From the NCBI GenBank assembly GCA_023418475.1, contig JAEZZO010000081.1:6525-70524 (forward strand): a stretch of 64,000 nucleotides of DNA, read 5' to 3'. Positions 1 through 8,934 of this stretch are shown here, in pieces. The translations under genes were made by a program, and so were the position numbers. How positions within the stretch are numbered: the stretch's first letter is position 1; each line of letters starts with the position of its first letter. Source of the DNA: Bacillota bacterium. Its GTDB lineage: Bacteria > Bacillota > Clostridia > Lachnospirales > Lachnospiraceae. Under the pieces are notes generated by a model. It saw only the letters and a program-made list of their open reading frames with translations. It made no database searches and was not told the origin of the DNA.

Positions 1-142
1 GGTCCCTGGATTTCATGATCGGACACCCAGGCATCGTATGCATGCTGGTGCTGACCATATAGTAACTGTCCTCTACCCTGATTACATCATTGTCCGGAAA
101 ATCGGCCCATATGACAGGATTTACAAGCATTGTTTTCTTCAT
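1..142 (-). CDS. GH43 family glycosidase, N-terminal fragment
   Basis: The first 47 codons of a gene that runs off the left edge. The start at 142 is preceded by a GGAG ribosome binding site. The N-terminus reads NPVIWADFPDNDVIRVEDSY followed by YMVSTSMHTMPGCPI, the typical opening of GH43 beta-xylosidases and arabinofuranosidases. The Asp in WADFPDNDVIR belongs to the first blade and is expected to be the catalytic base region. There is no signal peptide, so the enzyme is probably cytoplasmic. It lies 208 bp downstream of the GH8 gene in the same direction, consistent with joint action on xylo-oligosaccharides. The gap contains a near-palindrome at about 259-275 but no obvious terminator. 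The subfamily cannot be assigned from 47 residues. Confidence 0.75.
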   Translation of the reverse strand, partial: MKKTMLVNPVIWADFPDNDVIRVEDSYYMVSTSMHTMPGCPIMKSRD

Positions 143-350
143 ACAAATCTCCGTTCTGCCGGATTATTACGCCCTTCTTACAGGCATATATTCAAGTAAG
201 AAATCCAGCTTGTGTACATGAATCAAGTATTTTATCGGACCAGCAAAAGTCAGTCAAAATGTGAAATGTTTACATATTGGATATACTTACCATCCTATCC
301 AGTATAACTCTCCTGTTGACTTTAGCTGTTCCAATCATATTATGATTACT

Positions 351-1478
351 TTAGTATATTCTATATCTGCCAGCAAGCATAAGCAGAGAGAAGAAATAGA
401 GGCAGTTGTCATAATATCTGCGGTCTCCTGTACGAAGCGGAGTATTCCAGAACTCCTTCACCCAGTCCAGACAGTATTTTCCATTTGTTGCCAGAGAACC
501 CGCCGCAGTAGTAGAAATGATTGCTACGGGATGTAATACTGTTTGATCCAGTGCTCTGCCATCTATATAATAATTATAATATTTTCCTGTCTCTGTTTTC
601 TCAGAGAAGAAGGTCTGAAGATGATCTACAACTACTCCCAGTCCCTCATCCTGCCCAAACCAGGCCGCATCCAGACCAATATTCATGGCTACCCGGTATG
701 CATCCGAGTAAAACTGTCCGTCATGGAACAATCGTTTCGGTGTTCCATCGTACTCCGCATATTCCGGTGCCATACCGGTCACGGGATGGCTGGCAATCTT
801 TATATATTTTCTGCTTTCCACTGCTGCCTGTGCCCAGAAACTACGGTCCTCTTCCTTCGCCCTTTCTGAAAACAGCTCATAAAAATGCGGCAAATGGTAG
901 GATGGATCGGAGAAGTCCGCCTCAGGAACAAACTTAATATAATGGTTACGTTTCTCCCACATAGGACTTCCGCCCTCTGCCATATCCTGTTGATGAATAC
1001 AATGCGACAAAATATCGGCAGCCTGACGACTGTAATCAAAAGGAGCTTCTCCGTCTCCCCAGCGTTTGCCGGCGAAAAACAATGCCATTGCATAATATTC
1101 CTCACCATCCGGTGCAGGCCCTTCTGCATTCTTCGTTCCGTCTGTTGCAACCGACCATGCAAAATAGCCTTGATAAATTCCGTTGCTTTGATACATGTAG
1201 GTCTTTGAGAACAGCCACAGACGGTCAAATATATCCTTCCGGTCCATCTGCACTGCCATCATCATACCGTAGCTCATGCCTTCCGTTCTGGCATCATTAT
1301 TACCGGTATCCATCATATATCCCATGTTTTCACCAAATTCAAAATATATTTTTTCTTCCGGATGAAAAAACATCGTTTCAAAAGTTTCCTGCACTTTTTT
1401 ATCACATTCCTCCTGTGAGATACCTATTTTCTCAAACAGGTTCGGATATACTCCTGTAAAGGCAGCGCCTCTTTTCAT
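351..1478 (-). CDS. GH8 reducing-end xylose-releasing exo-oligoxylanase
   Basis: A 375-residue protein without signal peptide that matches the GH8 Rex enzymes, which remove single xyloses from the reducing end of xylo-oligosaccharides by inversion. The motif DARTEGMSYG carries the expected general acid Glu66, and HDGQFYSDAYR carries the expected base Asp259. Both sit four residues before the described E70 and D263 of the Bacillus halodurans enzyme, so the alignment appears gap-free between them. The Asp in PDGEEYYAM is also conserved. Full-length for the family. It lies 65 bp after the GH3 gene and before the GH43 gene, so the three likely form one xylo-oligosaccharide trimming operon working from both chain ends. 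The ribosome binding site (AAAGGA) is somewhat distant. Chitosanase or endoglucanase GH8 enzymes are less likely because they are usually secreted. Confidence 0.9.
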   Translation of the reverse strand: MKRGAAFTGVYPNLFEKIGISQEECDKKVQETFETMFFHPEEKIYFEFGENMGYMMDTGNNDARTEGMSYGMMMAVQMDRKDIFDRLWLFSKTYMYQSNGIYQGYFAWSVATDGTKNAEGPAPDGEEYYAMALFFAGKRWGDGEAPFDYSRQAADILSHCIHQQDMAEGGSPMWEKRNHYIKFVPEADFSDPSYHLPHFYELFSERAKEEDRSFWAQAAVESRKYIKIASHPVTGMAPEYAEYDGTPKRLFHDGQFYSDAYRVAMNIGLDAAWFGQDEGLGVVVDHLQTFFSEKTETGKYYNYYIDGRALDQTVLHPVAIISTTAAGSLATNGKYCLDWVKEFWNTPLRTGDRRYYDNCLYFFSLLMLAGRYRIY

Positions 1479-1543
1479 TCTATTACCAAATCCTTTCCTT
1501 CAAGCCTGTGAGCATATCACCCGCAGACTCCTATACTAATCTG

Positions 1544-3700
1544 TTAATCCATCTTGGCTCTCTCGAAAGCTTCCACCTGAATTTGAAAGGGCTCTTTACC
1601 AGTTAAGGCAATACTTCTGACATCCGGCTGGGATTCTCCGACATAAATTGTATAGCTTCCTGCTTCTACCACTTTGTTACCTTTTTCATCACACAGGCTA
1701 AATGCCTTCTGAGGAAGTTTTAGAGCAACTGTTTTCTCCTCTCCTGGCTCCAGCTCTACTTTTGTAAAAGCTTTCAGCTGCGGATTTGGTGCACCTTCTC
1801 TATCTGCCTTAACATAGATTTCTATTGTATCTCTCGCCTTCCTACTTCCTGTATTCTTAATCTGCAGCTGCAGAGTTACACCGCTAGCAGTAACAATACC
1901 GGTATCCGCCTTTACTCCGTCTATTTTAAATTCGGTATAGGACAGACCGTAACCGAACGGATACAGTGCCTCATTTTTCATATAACGGTAGGTTCTGTTT
2001 TTCATCGAATAATCCGTAAATTCCGGAAGCTCCTCCAGGGAACGGTAAAAGGTTACCGGAAGCTTTCCTTCCGGTGAAAACTCACCGAAAATTGCCTGCG
2101 CAATTGCTTTGCCGCCCTGTGCACCCGGATACCAGCCCTGAATAATCGCCGGAACATGCTCGTCTGCATAATTAATTGCCAGTGCACTGCCTGACAGCAC
2201 AACCAGTATAACCGGTTTTCCGCTCTCGCAAATTGTTTTAAGTACTTCTTCCTGCAGGCCGGGAAGCTTTAAGTTAGGCTTATCACCGCTTGCATACTGG
2301 TTTCCTTCGTCTCCTTCTTCTCCTTCCAGTCCTGAATCAAGGCCCATGCAAGCGATTACAACATCACTTTTATCACAAACTGCCTTAACCTCCGAGATAC
2401 GGTCATTCTCGTCCGCCAGATTTTCTACCTTCGTTTTATACAGATGGCAGCCTTCCGAGTAAAATACCCTTACCTCATCCTGCAGATACTCCTGAATTCC
2501 TTCACAAATCGTAACATATTTCGAGGAAGTTCCCTCATAATTACCAACCAGCGCTCTGCGGTTATTCGCATTCGGACCAATAATTCCTATGCTCTTTAAC
2601 TTTTTCTTATCGAGAGGCAGCAGCTGATTTTCATTTTTCAGAAGAACCAGAACCTTTTTTGCTGCCTCGAGATTCTTCTGTACCATCGTAGGAGAATCGA
2701 CTTCTTCATATCCTATTGATTGATACAGAACCTTCCCCGCCTCATCAAACAACCCCAGCTTCATACGGGTCGTAAAAAGTCTTTCTACCGCTTTCGTTAC
2801 CTGTTCCTCTGTAACCAGGCCTTTATTAAGTGCCTCATATAGATAAAGGAATATATTTCCACAATTCAGATCACACCCCATATTAACGGCCAATGCAACG
2901 GACTGCAGCGGACCCTCCGTTACGTGATGATGCTCATGAAAATCCTTAACTGCCCAGCAGTCTGATACAACATGTCCATCAAAACCCCATCTGTCCCTCA
3001 AAATATCCTTCAGTAATAACTGGCTTCCGCAGCAAGGTTCTCCATTCGTCCGGTTATAAGCACCCATGACCGTCTCAACTCCGGCTTCCTTAACGCAGGC
3101 CTCAAAAGCAGGTAAATACGTCTCTTCTAAATCCTGCGGTGATACCTCTGCATTAAAGCTGTGTCTAATATCCTCCGGACCGGAATGAACTGCGAAGTGC
3201 TTTGCACAAGCGGCTACCTTCAGATAATTTTCATCCTTGCCCTGCAGTCCTTCAATAAATCTAACTGCAAGTCTTGCCGTCAGATAAGGATCCTCACCGT
3301 AGGTTTCATGCCCTCTTCCCCATCTGGGATCACGGAAGATATTAACATTCGGCGCCCAAAAGGTAAGTCCCTTATAGATATCCGTATCCTCAAACTGTTG
3401 CTGCATGTTAAATTTCGCTCTCGCTTCCGTAGAAACTGCATCACCGACACACTCCATTAAATCTTCATCAAAGGAAGCTGCCAGACCAATTGCCTGCGGG
3501 AATACGGTTGCCACACCGGCACGTGCCACTCCATGCAGTCCTTCGTTCCACCAATTATAAGACTTAATTCCAAGTCTTTTGATGGCAGGTGCCTTATGCA
3601 ACATCTGAAGACATTTTTCCTCTGTTGTCATTTTATTGACCAGCTCTGCTGCTCTGGCCTTATATTCACTTGTTTTTTCCTTATTCTGATTTACGCCCAT
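1544..3700 (-). CDS. GH3 beta-xylosidase / beta-glucosidase family enzyme
   Basis: A 718-residue cytoplasmic enzyme with the usual GH3 order: TIM-barrel domain (about 15-330), alpha/beta sandwich (about 360-570) and a C-terminal fibronectin-III-like domain (about 600-710). The nucleophile is Asp247 in VVSDCWAVKDF, and Lys167-His168 in AACAKHFAVHSG bind substrate. The stretch WWNEGLHGVAR is characteristic of the beta-xylosidase-like branch. It begins at 3700 after AAGGAGAGACT, a strong ribosome binding site, and is the first gene of the GH3-GH8-GH43 series. Family membership and catalytic residues are seen directly. Xylosidase specificity is inferred from sequence flavour and neighbours; beta-glucosidase or arabinofuranosidase activity remains possible. 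Confidence 0.87.
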   Translation of the reverse strand: MGVNQNKEKTSEYKARAAELVNKMTTEEKCLQMLHKAPAIKRLGIKSYNWWNEGLHGVARAGVATVFPQAIGLAASFDEDLMECVGDAVSTEARAKFNMQQQFEDTDIYKGLTFWAPNVNIFRDPRWGRGHETYGEDPYLTARLAVRFIEGLQGKDENYLKVAACAKHFAVHSGPEDIRHSFNAEVSPQDLEETYLPAFEACVKEAGVETVMGAYNRTNGEPCCGSQLLLKDILRDRWGFDGHVVSDCWAVKDFHEHHHVTEGPLQSVALAVNMGCDLNCGNIFLYLYEALNKGLVTEEQVTKAVERLFTTRMKLGLFDEAGKVLYQSIGYEEVDSPTMVQKNLEAAKKVLVLLKNENQLLPLDKKKLKSIGIIGPNANNRRALVGNYEGTSSKYVTICEGIQEYLQDEVRVFYSEGCHLYKTKVENLADENDRISEVKAVCDKSDVVIACMGLDSGLEGEEGDEGNQYASGDKPNLKLPGLQEEVLKTICESGKPVILVVLSGSALAINYADEHVPAIIQGWYPGAQGGKAIAQAIFGEFSPEGKLPVTFYRSLEELPEFTDYSMKNRTYRYMKNEALYPFGYGLSYTEFKIDGVKADTGIVTASGVTLQLQIKNTGSRKARDTIEIYVKADREGAPNPQLKAFTKVELEPGEEKTVALKLPQKAFSLCDEKGNKVVEAGSYTIYVGESQPDVRSIALTGKEPFQIQVEAFERAKMD

Positions 3701-4042
3701 AGTCTCTCCTTACCGGTTATTCACAAACCTTTCAATGATACTTTTATGATCGAATTACTGCCTTGCCTACTTTGACTTTCGTCATTTAACTTCCATCTGC
3801 CACGTTCCCGGCATAGAAAGCTTTCGTGAAAAGCACCTTCCGTTCTTTTGCCGGTTGAAGAATGCTTCTCAATTCCATCTAATGATAACATATAATATGG
3901 AATAATTCTTCCTTTGTCTTGCGAAACAACAGGCAATTATTGCTGTGTTATTCCGAAGTTCGCCAGATGATACATGCGCCTGCTGCAGATATTGTTAATT
4001 ATGGCAAGTATATCATTATCAATTCGTTTATATAAAAAATTA

Positions 4043-4064
4043 TATGATATCAAAATATATCATA
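4043..4064. promoter_or_regulatory. Inverted repeat, possible operator for the GH3 operon
   Basis: TATGATAT and ATATCATA are exact complements separated by CAAAAT, inside the divergent control region. The symmetry is seen directly; a regulatory role is a guess because AT-rich DNA gives such repeats by chance. Confidence 0.25.
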
Positions 4065-4225
4065 CAATGATTTATTTAAGTGATTCATTGACTTATTCTA
4101 AGTTTTCAAACCCTTTTTAAACCAATTCGGGGAGATTACTTCCTGTTAATATTATATCCCCAACATTTGCCCTATATTTCGCATTTGACAGGCAGACAGA
4201 AACCAAAAAATGTGTTATAAATAAA

Positions 4226-4241
4226 ATGATAGCGTTTTCGG
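4226..4241 (+). promoter_or_regulatory. cre-like catabolite repression site upstream of GH95
   Basis: ATGATAGCGTTTTCGG resembles the CcpA consensus (TGNAANCGNWNNCW) with the central CG and the outer TG and C in place, but with mismatches at the fifth position and the 3' end. It lies about 140 bp before the GH95 start. CcpA control is known for Firmicute sugar genes; for this site it is inference. Confidence 0.3.
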
Positions 4242-4377
4242 AATCTATCATAAAAGGATATCGTTCGGATATTCTATCAGAAGAGAAATGGCAGGAATTC
4301 ACTTTTTACTTGTGCCTGAAAGGAATGGGTACAAATTTTATATGCGCACAAGATGAGCGCAGGAATGTGAGGAACAG

Positions 4378-6594
4378 ATGAGTACATTATGGTATAAAAA
4401 GCCCGCCTCCGTATGGGAGGAAGCGTTACCGCTCGGAAATGGGCGGCTTGGAGCAATGGTATATGGATCTGTAGAAACAGAGCACATCCAGTTAAACGAA
4501 GACAGTGTATGGTATGGGGGATTCGTTGACCGAAATAATCCGGATGCTTTAAAAAGCCTCCCCAAAATCAGAGAATTAATTTTAAACGGACAGATCCCGG
4601 AAGCAGAACAGCTGATGCTATATGCTCTATCGGGTACGCCTCAGAGCCAAAGACCTTATCAGTCTCTTGGTGATCTCTATCTCCATTTTCAGGGAATGAA
4701 CGGAAAGCCGGATAGCTATGAAAGAAGTCTCTCTCTTGAAGATGCCATTCATAAAACAATGTTTACGATTAACGGAGACACTTATGAAAGAGAAACCTTC
4801 CTTTCCGCTGCGGATCAGGTAATGGTAATTCACCTGACTGCATCCGGCAGCACGAAATTATCCTTCTCCTCCCTTCTAATCAGGGAACGCTATTATGACC
4901 ATGTAATCAAGGCGGCACCGGATGCAATCCTGCTGGATGGTAATCTAGGACAGGGCGGCTTATCCTTTGCAATGATGTTGAAAGCCTCCGTTCAGGGCGG
5001 TACCTGTGAAGTTATCGGGGAACATCTTATTGTGAAGGATGCTGATACTGTAACTTTGTTATTTACCGCAGGAACCACCTTCCGTTTTGAAGATCTGCCG
5101 CAGCAGCTAAGTAAAACTTTAGCCGATGCCGCAGCTTTTTCCTATGAAGAGCTGAAAAAACGTCATCGTAACGATTATCAGAAATTATATGACAGAGTAT
5201 CCTTTGCGCTTCACAATACGGAAGCATATGATAAAATTCCTACAAACGAACGTCTTGAAAATGCAAAAAACGGAGACATCGATACAGGACTCTCGAAATT
5301 GTATTTTGATTTTGGTCGTTATCTTCTCATTTCCTGCAGCAGGGAAGGAACTCTTCCTGCCACTTTGCAGGGATTATGGAACAAAGATATGCTGCCTGCC
5401 TGGGATTCAAAATATACTATTAATATTAATGCTGAAATGAATTACTGGCCGGCTGAAGTATGTAATCTGTCCGAATGTCATATGCCGCTTTTTGACTTAA
5501 TCGAAAGGATGCTTCCGAACGGCAGGGATACCGCAATGAAAATGTATGGCTGCAGAGGCTTTGTAGCACATCATAATACCGATATCTGGGGAGATACCGC
5601 TGTCCAGGATCATTGGATTCCAGGATCTTATTGGGTGATGGGAGCCGCATGGCTTTGCACGCATCAATGGATGCATTATGAATATACAAAGGATCTGAAA
5701 TTCTTGGAAAAAGTATTTCCCGTCATGAGAGAGGCCGCATTATTTTTCCTTGATTTCTTGATTGAAGACAACGGTTATCTGAAAACCTGTCCTTCCGTAT
5801 CTCCGGAAAATACCTATATCTTACCAAGTGGTGTCCACGGTGCCATCACTGCAGGAGCAACCATGGATAACCAGATCTTGCGGGATTTGTTTGGACAATG
5901 CTTAAGCGCTGCTAAGATATTGGGTGTAAACGATACTCTCACGAAAGAAATCAAAGAGGCAATGGATCAGCTTGTTCCGACACAAATCGGTGTTCATGGC
6001 AATATTCTGGAATGGGCGCAGGATTATGCGGAAGAAGAACCGGGACATAGGCATATATCCCATCTTTATGGTCTTCATCCCTCCTCTCAGATTACGATGG
6101 ACGGTACTCCGGAACTGGCGAATGCTGCACGGATAACACTTGAACGCAGACTGGCAAGTGGAGGAGGCCATACCGGATGGAGCCGTGCATGGATTATTAA
6201 CCTTTATGCCCGCCTATGGGATGGCGATACTGCCTATAGCAATCTGGAGCAATTATTTGCAAAGTCTACCCTTCCTAATTTATTTGACAATCATCCGCCG
6301 TTCCAGATCGATGGAAACTTTGGTGCTACTGCGGCGATTGCGGAAATGCTGGTGCAAAGTACCGCAGAGCGCATTCTTGTGCTTCCTTCCCTGCCGGGTG
6401 CATGGCCGGATGGCAGTATTCGAGGTTTATGTGTGCGAGGCGGAGCGGAAATTGATTTAGAATGGCAGGAAGGAAAATTAACTACCTGCCATATCAGAGC
6501 AAAACAAAAAGTGCATTCCTTCCTCCATTATCAAGAAAAGGAAACAGAAGTTTCCTTAGATGCCGGTGAAGAAATGGATGTAATCTTTTCTTAG
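4378..6594 (+). CDS. GH95 alpha-L-fucosidase (or alpha-L-galactosidase)
   Basis: A 738-residue protein opening with the GH95 signature WYKKPASVWEEALPLGNGRL followed by GAMVYG and LNEDSVWYGG. The (alpha/alpha)6 catalytic region has NINAEMNYWPAEVCNLSE, which holds the Asn residues that activate water in this inverting family, and downstream the GGHTGWSRAW and DGNFGATAAIAEML blocks. No signal peptide is seen, so it acts on imported oligosaccharides, for example fucosylated or L-galactosylated xyloglucan or arabinoxylan fragments. It starts after GTGAGGAACAG. It is the only plus-strand gene in the first 36 kb and so has its own promoter, perhaps because its substrate differs from that of the xylan operons. 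GH95 members split between fucosidase and L-galactosidase activity, which cannot be decided here. Confidence 0.88.
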   Translation: MSTLWYKKPASVWEEALPLGNGRLGAMVYGSVETEHIQLNEDSVWYGGFVDRNNPDALKSLPKIRELILNGQIPEAEQLMLYALSGTPQSQRPYQSLGDLYLHFQGMNGKPDSYERSLSLEDAIHKTMFTINGDTYERETFLSAADQVMVIHLTASGSTKLSFSSLLIRERYYDHVIKAAPDAILLDGNLGQGGLSFAMMLKASVQGGTCEVIGEHLIVKDADTVTLLFTAGTTFRFEDLPQQLSKTLADAAAFSYEELKKRHRNDYQKLYDRVSFALHNTEAYDKIPTNERLENAKNGDIDTGLSKLYFDFGRYLLISCSREGTLPATLQGLWNKDMLPAWDSKYTININAEMNYWPAEVCNLSECHMPLFDLIERMLPNGRDTAMKMYGCRGFVAHHNTDIWGDTAVQDHWIPGSYWVMGAAWLCTHQWMHYEYTKDLKFLEKVFPVMREAALFFLDFLIEDNGYLKTCPSVSPENTYILPSGVHGAITAGATMDNQILRDLFGQCLSAAKILGVNDTLTKEIKEAMDQLVPTQIGVHGNILEWAQDYAEEEPGHRHISHLYGLHPSSQITMDGTPELANAARITLERRLASGGGHTGWSRAWIINLYARLWDGDTAYSNLEQLFAKSTLPNLFDNHPPFQIDGNFGATAAIAEMLVQSTAERILVLPSLPGAWPDGSIRGLCVRGGAEIDLEWQEGKLTTCHIRAKQKVHSFLHYQEKETEVSLDAGEEMDVIFS

Positions 6595-6602
6595 AAAAAT
6601 TA

Positions 6603-6693
6603 TTATTGCCCGACTAAAACTTATCTGCCAAATGAATATTGATACACTCATATCCATCTTCATAACCTGTGGATGGCTTTAGTCGGGCTAATC
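6603..6693 (-). repeat. Hairpin element copy D (variant arms), between convergent genes
   Basis: Fourth and most diverged copy of a repeat also at 31820, 36127 and 49867. Read on the minus strand it contains the shared core CAGGTTATG-AGATG-ATATGAG, then TG-AT and ATATTCAT, which fold into an inner hairpin. The outer arms pair as AGCCCGACTAAA with TTTAGTCGGGC. These arms differ from those of the other copies but keep the flanking GATT and AAAGCC positions. No clean target duplication is visible. Lying between the GH95 and chemoreceptor stops, it could also work as a two-way terminator. Confidence 0.7.
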
Positions 6694-6699
6694 ATTTCA

Positions 6700-8883
6700 T
6701 TAATTTATCCGAAATTTCTTCACTTCCAGCACCAGAGTTTCCGCATTATGATTTAGCTGCTCTGCCGCTGTATTAAGTGTTTCGACTGAAATCTGCTGCT
6801 CATTGGAGGTCTGGTTTACCGTATTCGCCGAAGCTGCTATTTCTTCCAGTACAGCGGATATATTTTCAATCGCTCCAAGTGCACTTTGTTTGGCTTTCTC
6901 TATGTTACCGACATTCTGTGTAATAGCATTTAAATACAGCATTAGTTTTTCAACATTATCATTTATATTACGATAGGAAGCAGTTGTATTACTCACCGCC
7001 TCTCCCTGCAGTTTTAAAACATCCTCCGCTTTACGCGCAGTTTGTGCTGCTTTTCTGGTATCCTTTTGTATACTATCGATAATATGATTGATCTCATTTA
7101 CAGATCCCTGGGATTGTTCTGCCAGCTTTCTGATTTCACTCGCTACCACAGCAAAACCTTTTCCGTATTCTCCCGCTCTTGCTGCTTCAATTGATGCATT
7201 CAGAGAGAGCAGGTTGGTCTGGTTTGCAATCTCATGAATTACACTTATTATTTTACTGATAGATAAAGATTTCTTCTCCAGCTCCTCTATATCATGGATA
7301 ACGTCCGTCGTAATCTCAATTGTTGATTGTGTTTGATTATTTAGATTTCCGGTAACTATGGTTCCGTTGGCAATACTTTGCTTGGTCTGATCTGCTATCT
7401 GCTCAATTTCCCTGGTATTGTCACTTACCATAATAATCTTATTGGACAGATTATCCATCTGTATCAAACACTCCTGTGCATCCTTCGCCTGCTGCGAGAT
7501 ACCCTGTTCGATCTCATTCATGGCAGCAGAGATGTCCTTTGTAGATTTTAAGAAAACTTCTGACGTAGTGGATACATTTTCCGAGGAGGCTGAGACTTCG
7601 CTGCTCATACTATTTACCTGATATATCAGCTTCTTCATATTGGTAAAGGTATTTTGAATTTCTTCAATCAGCATATGAAATTCATCCTTGCGTCTGGAAT
7701 GAAATTGAACCGTCAGATCCCCTCTTGACGCTTCCTTAAGTCTTCCAATAATCGCTTTAATTGTTTGATCAATTCCCTGTGATATTAAAATCGCAATAAA
7801 AGCCGCTAAAATTATTGCAATAATTACGATTATAATTGTTACTTTCCGGATACTATCAGCCTGACTGGTAATGATATCCTTCGGAATTAAAGCACAAACT
7901 GCTGCACCAGTCTCACCGATCTTCGAATAAAGGAACAAAAAGGTTTTTCCCTCATAGCTAACATATTGTGTTCCCTCTGTGTTTTTTGAAGCAATTGCGT
8001 TTGTATAAAACCCCTGTCCTGTAAAAATTGCTTGTGAGCTGCTCTCCTTATTCTCCGGCTTCTTGCCTGCCGTAGCTTTAATTTCTCTTCCATCTGCCGT
8101 AACAATCGCTATATTATCTGATTTGTTAAAATCCAGTCCCGCTAGTATATTATTTACCGTGTCGGAACTTACATCAACAACCAGCATGGCCTGCGCCGCC
8201 GGCAGACTTCTTACCAGGCGCATGGAATAATCCTTCGAACTAGTTTTTAGTTTTTCATCAAGATATTCGTCTTTACCAACCCATGCCTTCTTCATCCTGT
8301 TATCCTTAAGGTACCCTCCCAGCTTGGTCTGCGTAAACCCGCCATATAAACCGCTGTCACAGGAAGCTTTTGTTGAGATCGGTTTTACCAGATCCGAAAG
8401 GATATATATATTGTCTACGAATTCATCCGAGGTCTGTTTCGCGGATAGTACACTTGCTATATATTTATATTCTGCATTATATTCTGCTCTGTCATCTTCA
8501 TACAAATTGCAGAAATATTTGGTAATTCTTTTGTCATTTCCATATTGTACACTGGTTGCTTCTACTGAAGAAAGCCCGAAACGGAGATATTTACCTGTCA
8601 TGCTAATCGTCTGTAATGCTGATTTTTCATAATTCTTCACTATTCCGTCCGATGCTACCCGAAAGGAAACCAAACCCAGTAAAATAATAAAAGCAATTGG
8701 TACCATATACGATGCCGCCAGTTTAAAACGTATCGTAATAGTTCTATTTCCAGCAGTACGTTTTTGATGAGTTCTTTCGGATGGTAAACCCCTCTGGTTT
8801 TTTCCCGCTTTTCCGAAAGCAATCTCTTTACTCTGCGAAACTTGATTGAATAACAGCTTATTTTTACCTTCTCTGATTTTCAT
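6700..8883 (-). CDS. Methyl-accepting chemotaxis protein
   Basis: A 727-residue chemoreceptor. An unusually long basic cytoplasmic N-terminus (about 55 residues) precedes TM1 (about 55-75), followed by a dCACHE-like sensor domain (about 80-335), TM2 (about 345-368), a HAMP domain and a signalling domain from about 430. The hairpin tip carries the conserved SIEAARAGEYGKGFAVVA and EIRKLAEQS motifs that contact CheA and CheW. It starts 51 bp after the GH51 stop, so it is likely co-transcribed with the arabinofuranosidase and importer genes. dCACHE domains bind small extracellular ligands; the ligand here, perhaps a sugar or a loaded binding protein, is inferred only from context. A ribosome binding site (GGAGAG) precedes the start. 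Confidence 0.9.
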   Translation of the reverse strand: MKIREGKNKLLFNQVSQSKEIAFGKAGKNQRGLPSERTHQKRTAGNRTITIRFKLAASYMVPIAFIILLGLVSFRVASDGIVKNYEKSALQTISMTGKYLRFGLSSVEATSVQYGNDKRITKYFCNLYEDDRAEYNAEYKYIASVLSAKQTSDEFVDNIYILSDLVKPISTKASCDSGLYGGFTQTKLGGYLKDNRMKKAWVGKDEYLDEKLKTSSKDYSMRLVRSLPAAQAMLVVDVSSDTVNNILAGLDFNKSDNIAIVTADGREIKATAGKKPENKESSSQAIFTGQGFYTNAIASKNTEGTQYVSYEGKTFLFLYSKIGETGAAVCALIPKDIITSQADSIRKVTIIIVIIAIILAAFIAILISQGIDQTIKAIIGRLKEASRGDLTVQFHSRRKDEFHMLIEEIQNTFTNMKKLIYQVNSMSSEVSASSENVSTTSEVFLKSTKDISAAMNEIEQGISQQAKDAQECLIQMDNLSNKIIMVSDNTREIEQIADQTKQSIANGTIVTGNLNNQTQSTIEITTDVIHDIEELEKKSLSISKIISVIHEIANQTNLLSLNASIEAARAGEYGKGFAVVASEIRKLAEQSQGSVNEINHIIDSIQKDTRKAAQTARKAEDVLKLQGEAVSNTTASYRNINDNVEKLMLYLNAITQNVGNIEKAKQSALGAIENISAVLEEIAASANTVNQTSNEQQISVETLNTAAEQLNHNAETLVLEVKKFRIN

Positions 8884-8934
8884 TCAATACTCTCCATTCT
8901 GCTGATATCGCACGAATGCAGAAATCAGCACAAG

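Larger units (their letters stand above)
3701..4377. other. Divergent intergenic region between GH3 and GH95
   Basis: This 677-bp AT-rich gap must carry the promoters for the GH3 operon (minus) and the GH95 gene (plus). Short open frames here have no ribosome binding site or family resemblance and were not accepted. The two recognisable items are an inverted repeat at 4043-4064 and a cre-like site at 4226-4241. Confidence 0.5.

Noticed and set aside
261..1459. Plus-strand frames opposite the GH8 gene
   Set aside because: The minus-strand GH8 product has complete catalytic motifs; the others are shadows.
3721..4302. Short minus-strand frames in the GH3-GH95 gap
   Set aside because: No ribosome binding sites, no recognisable motifs, and random-looking composition.
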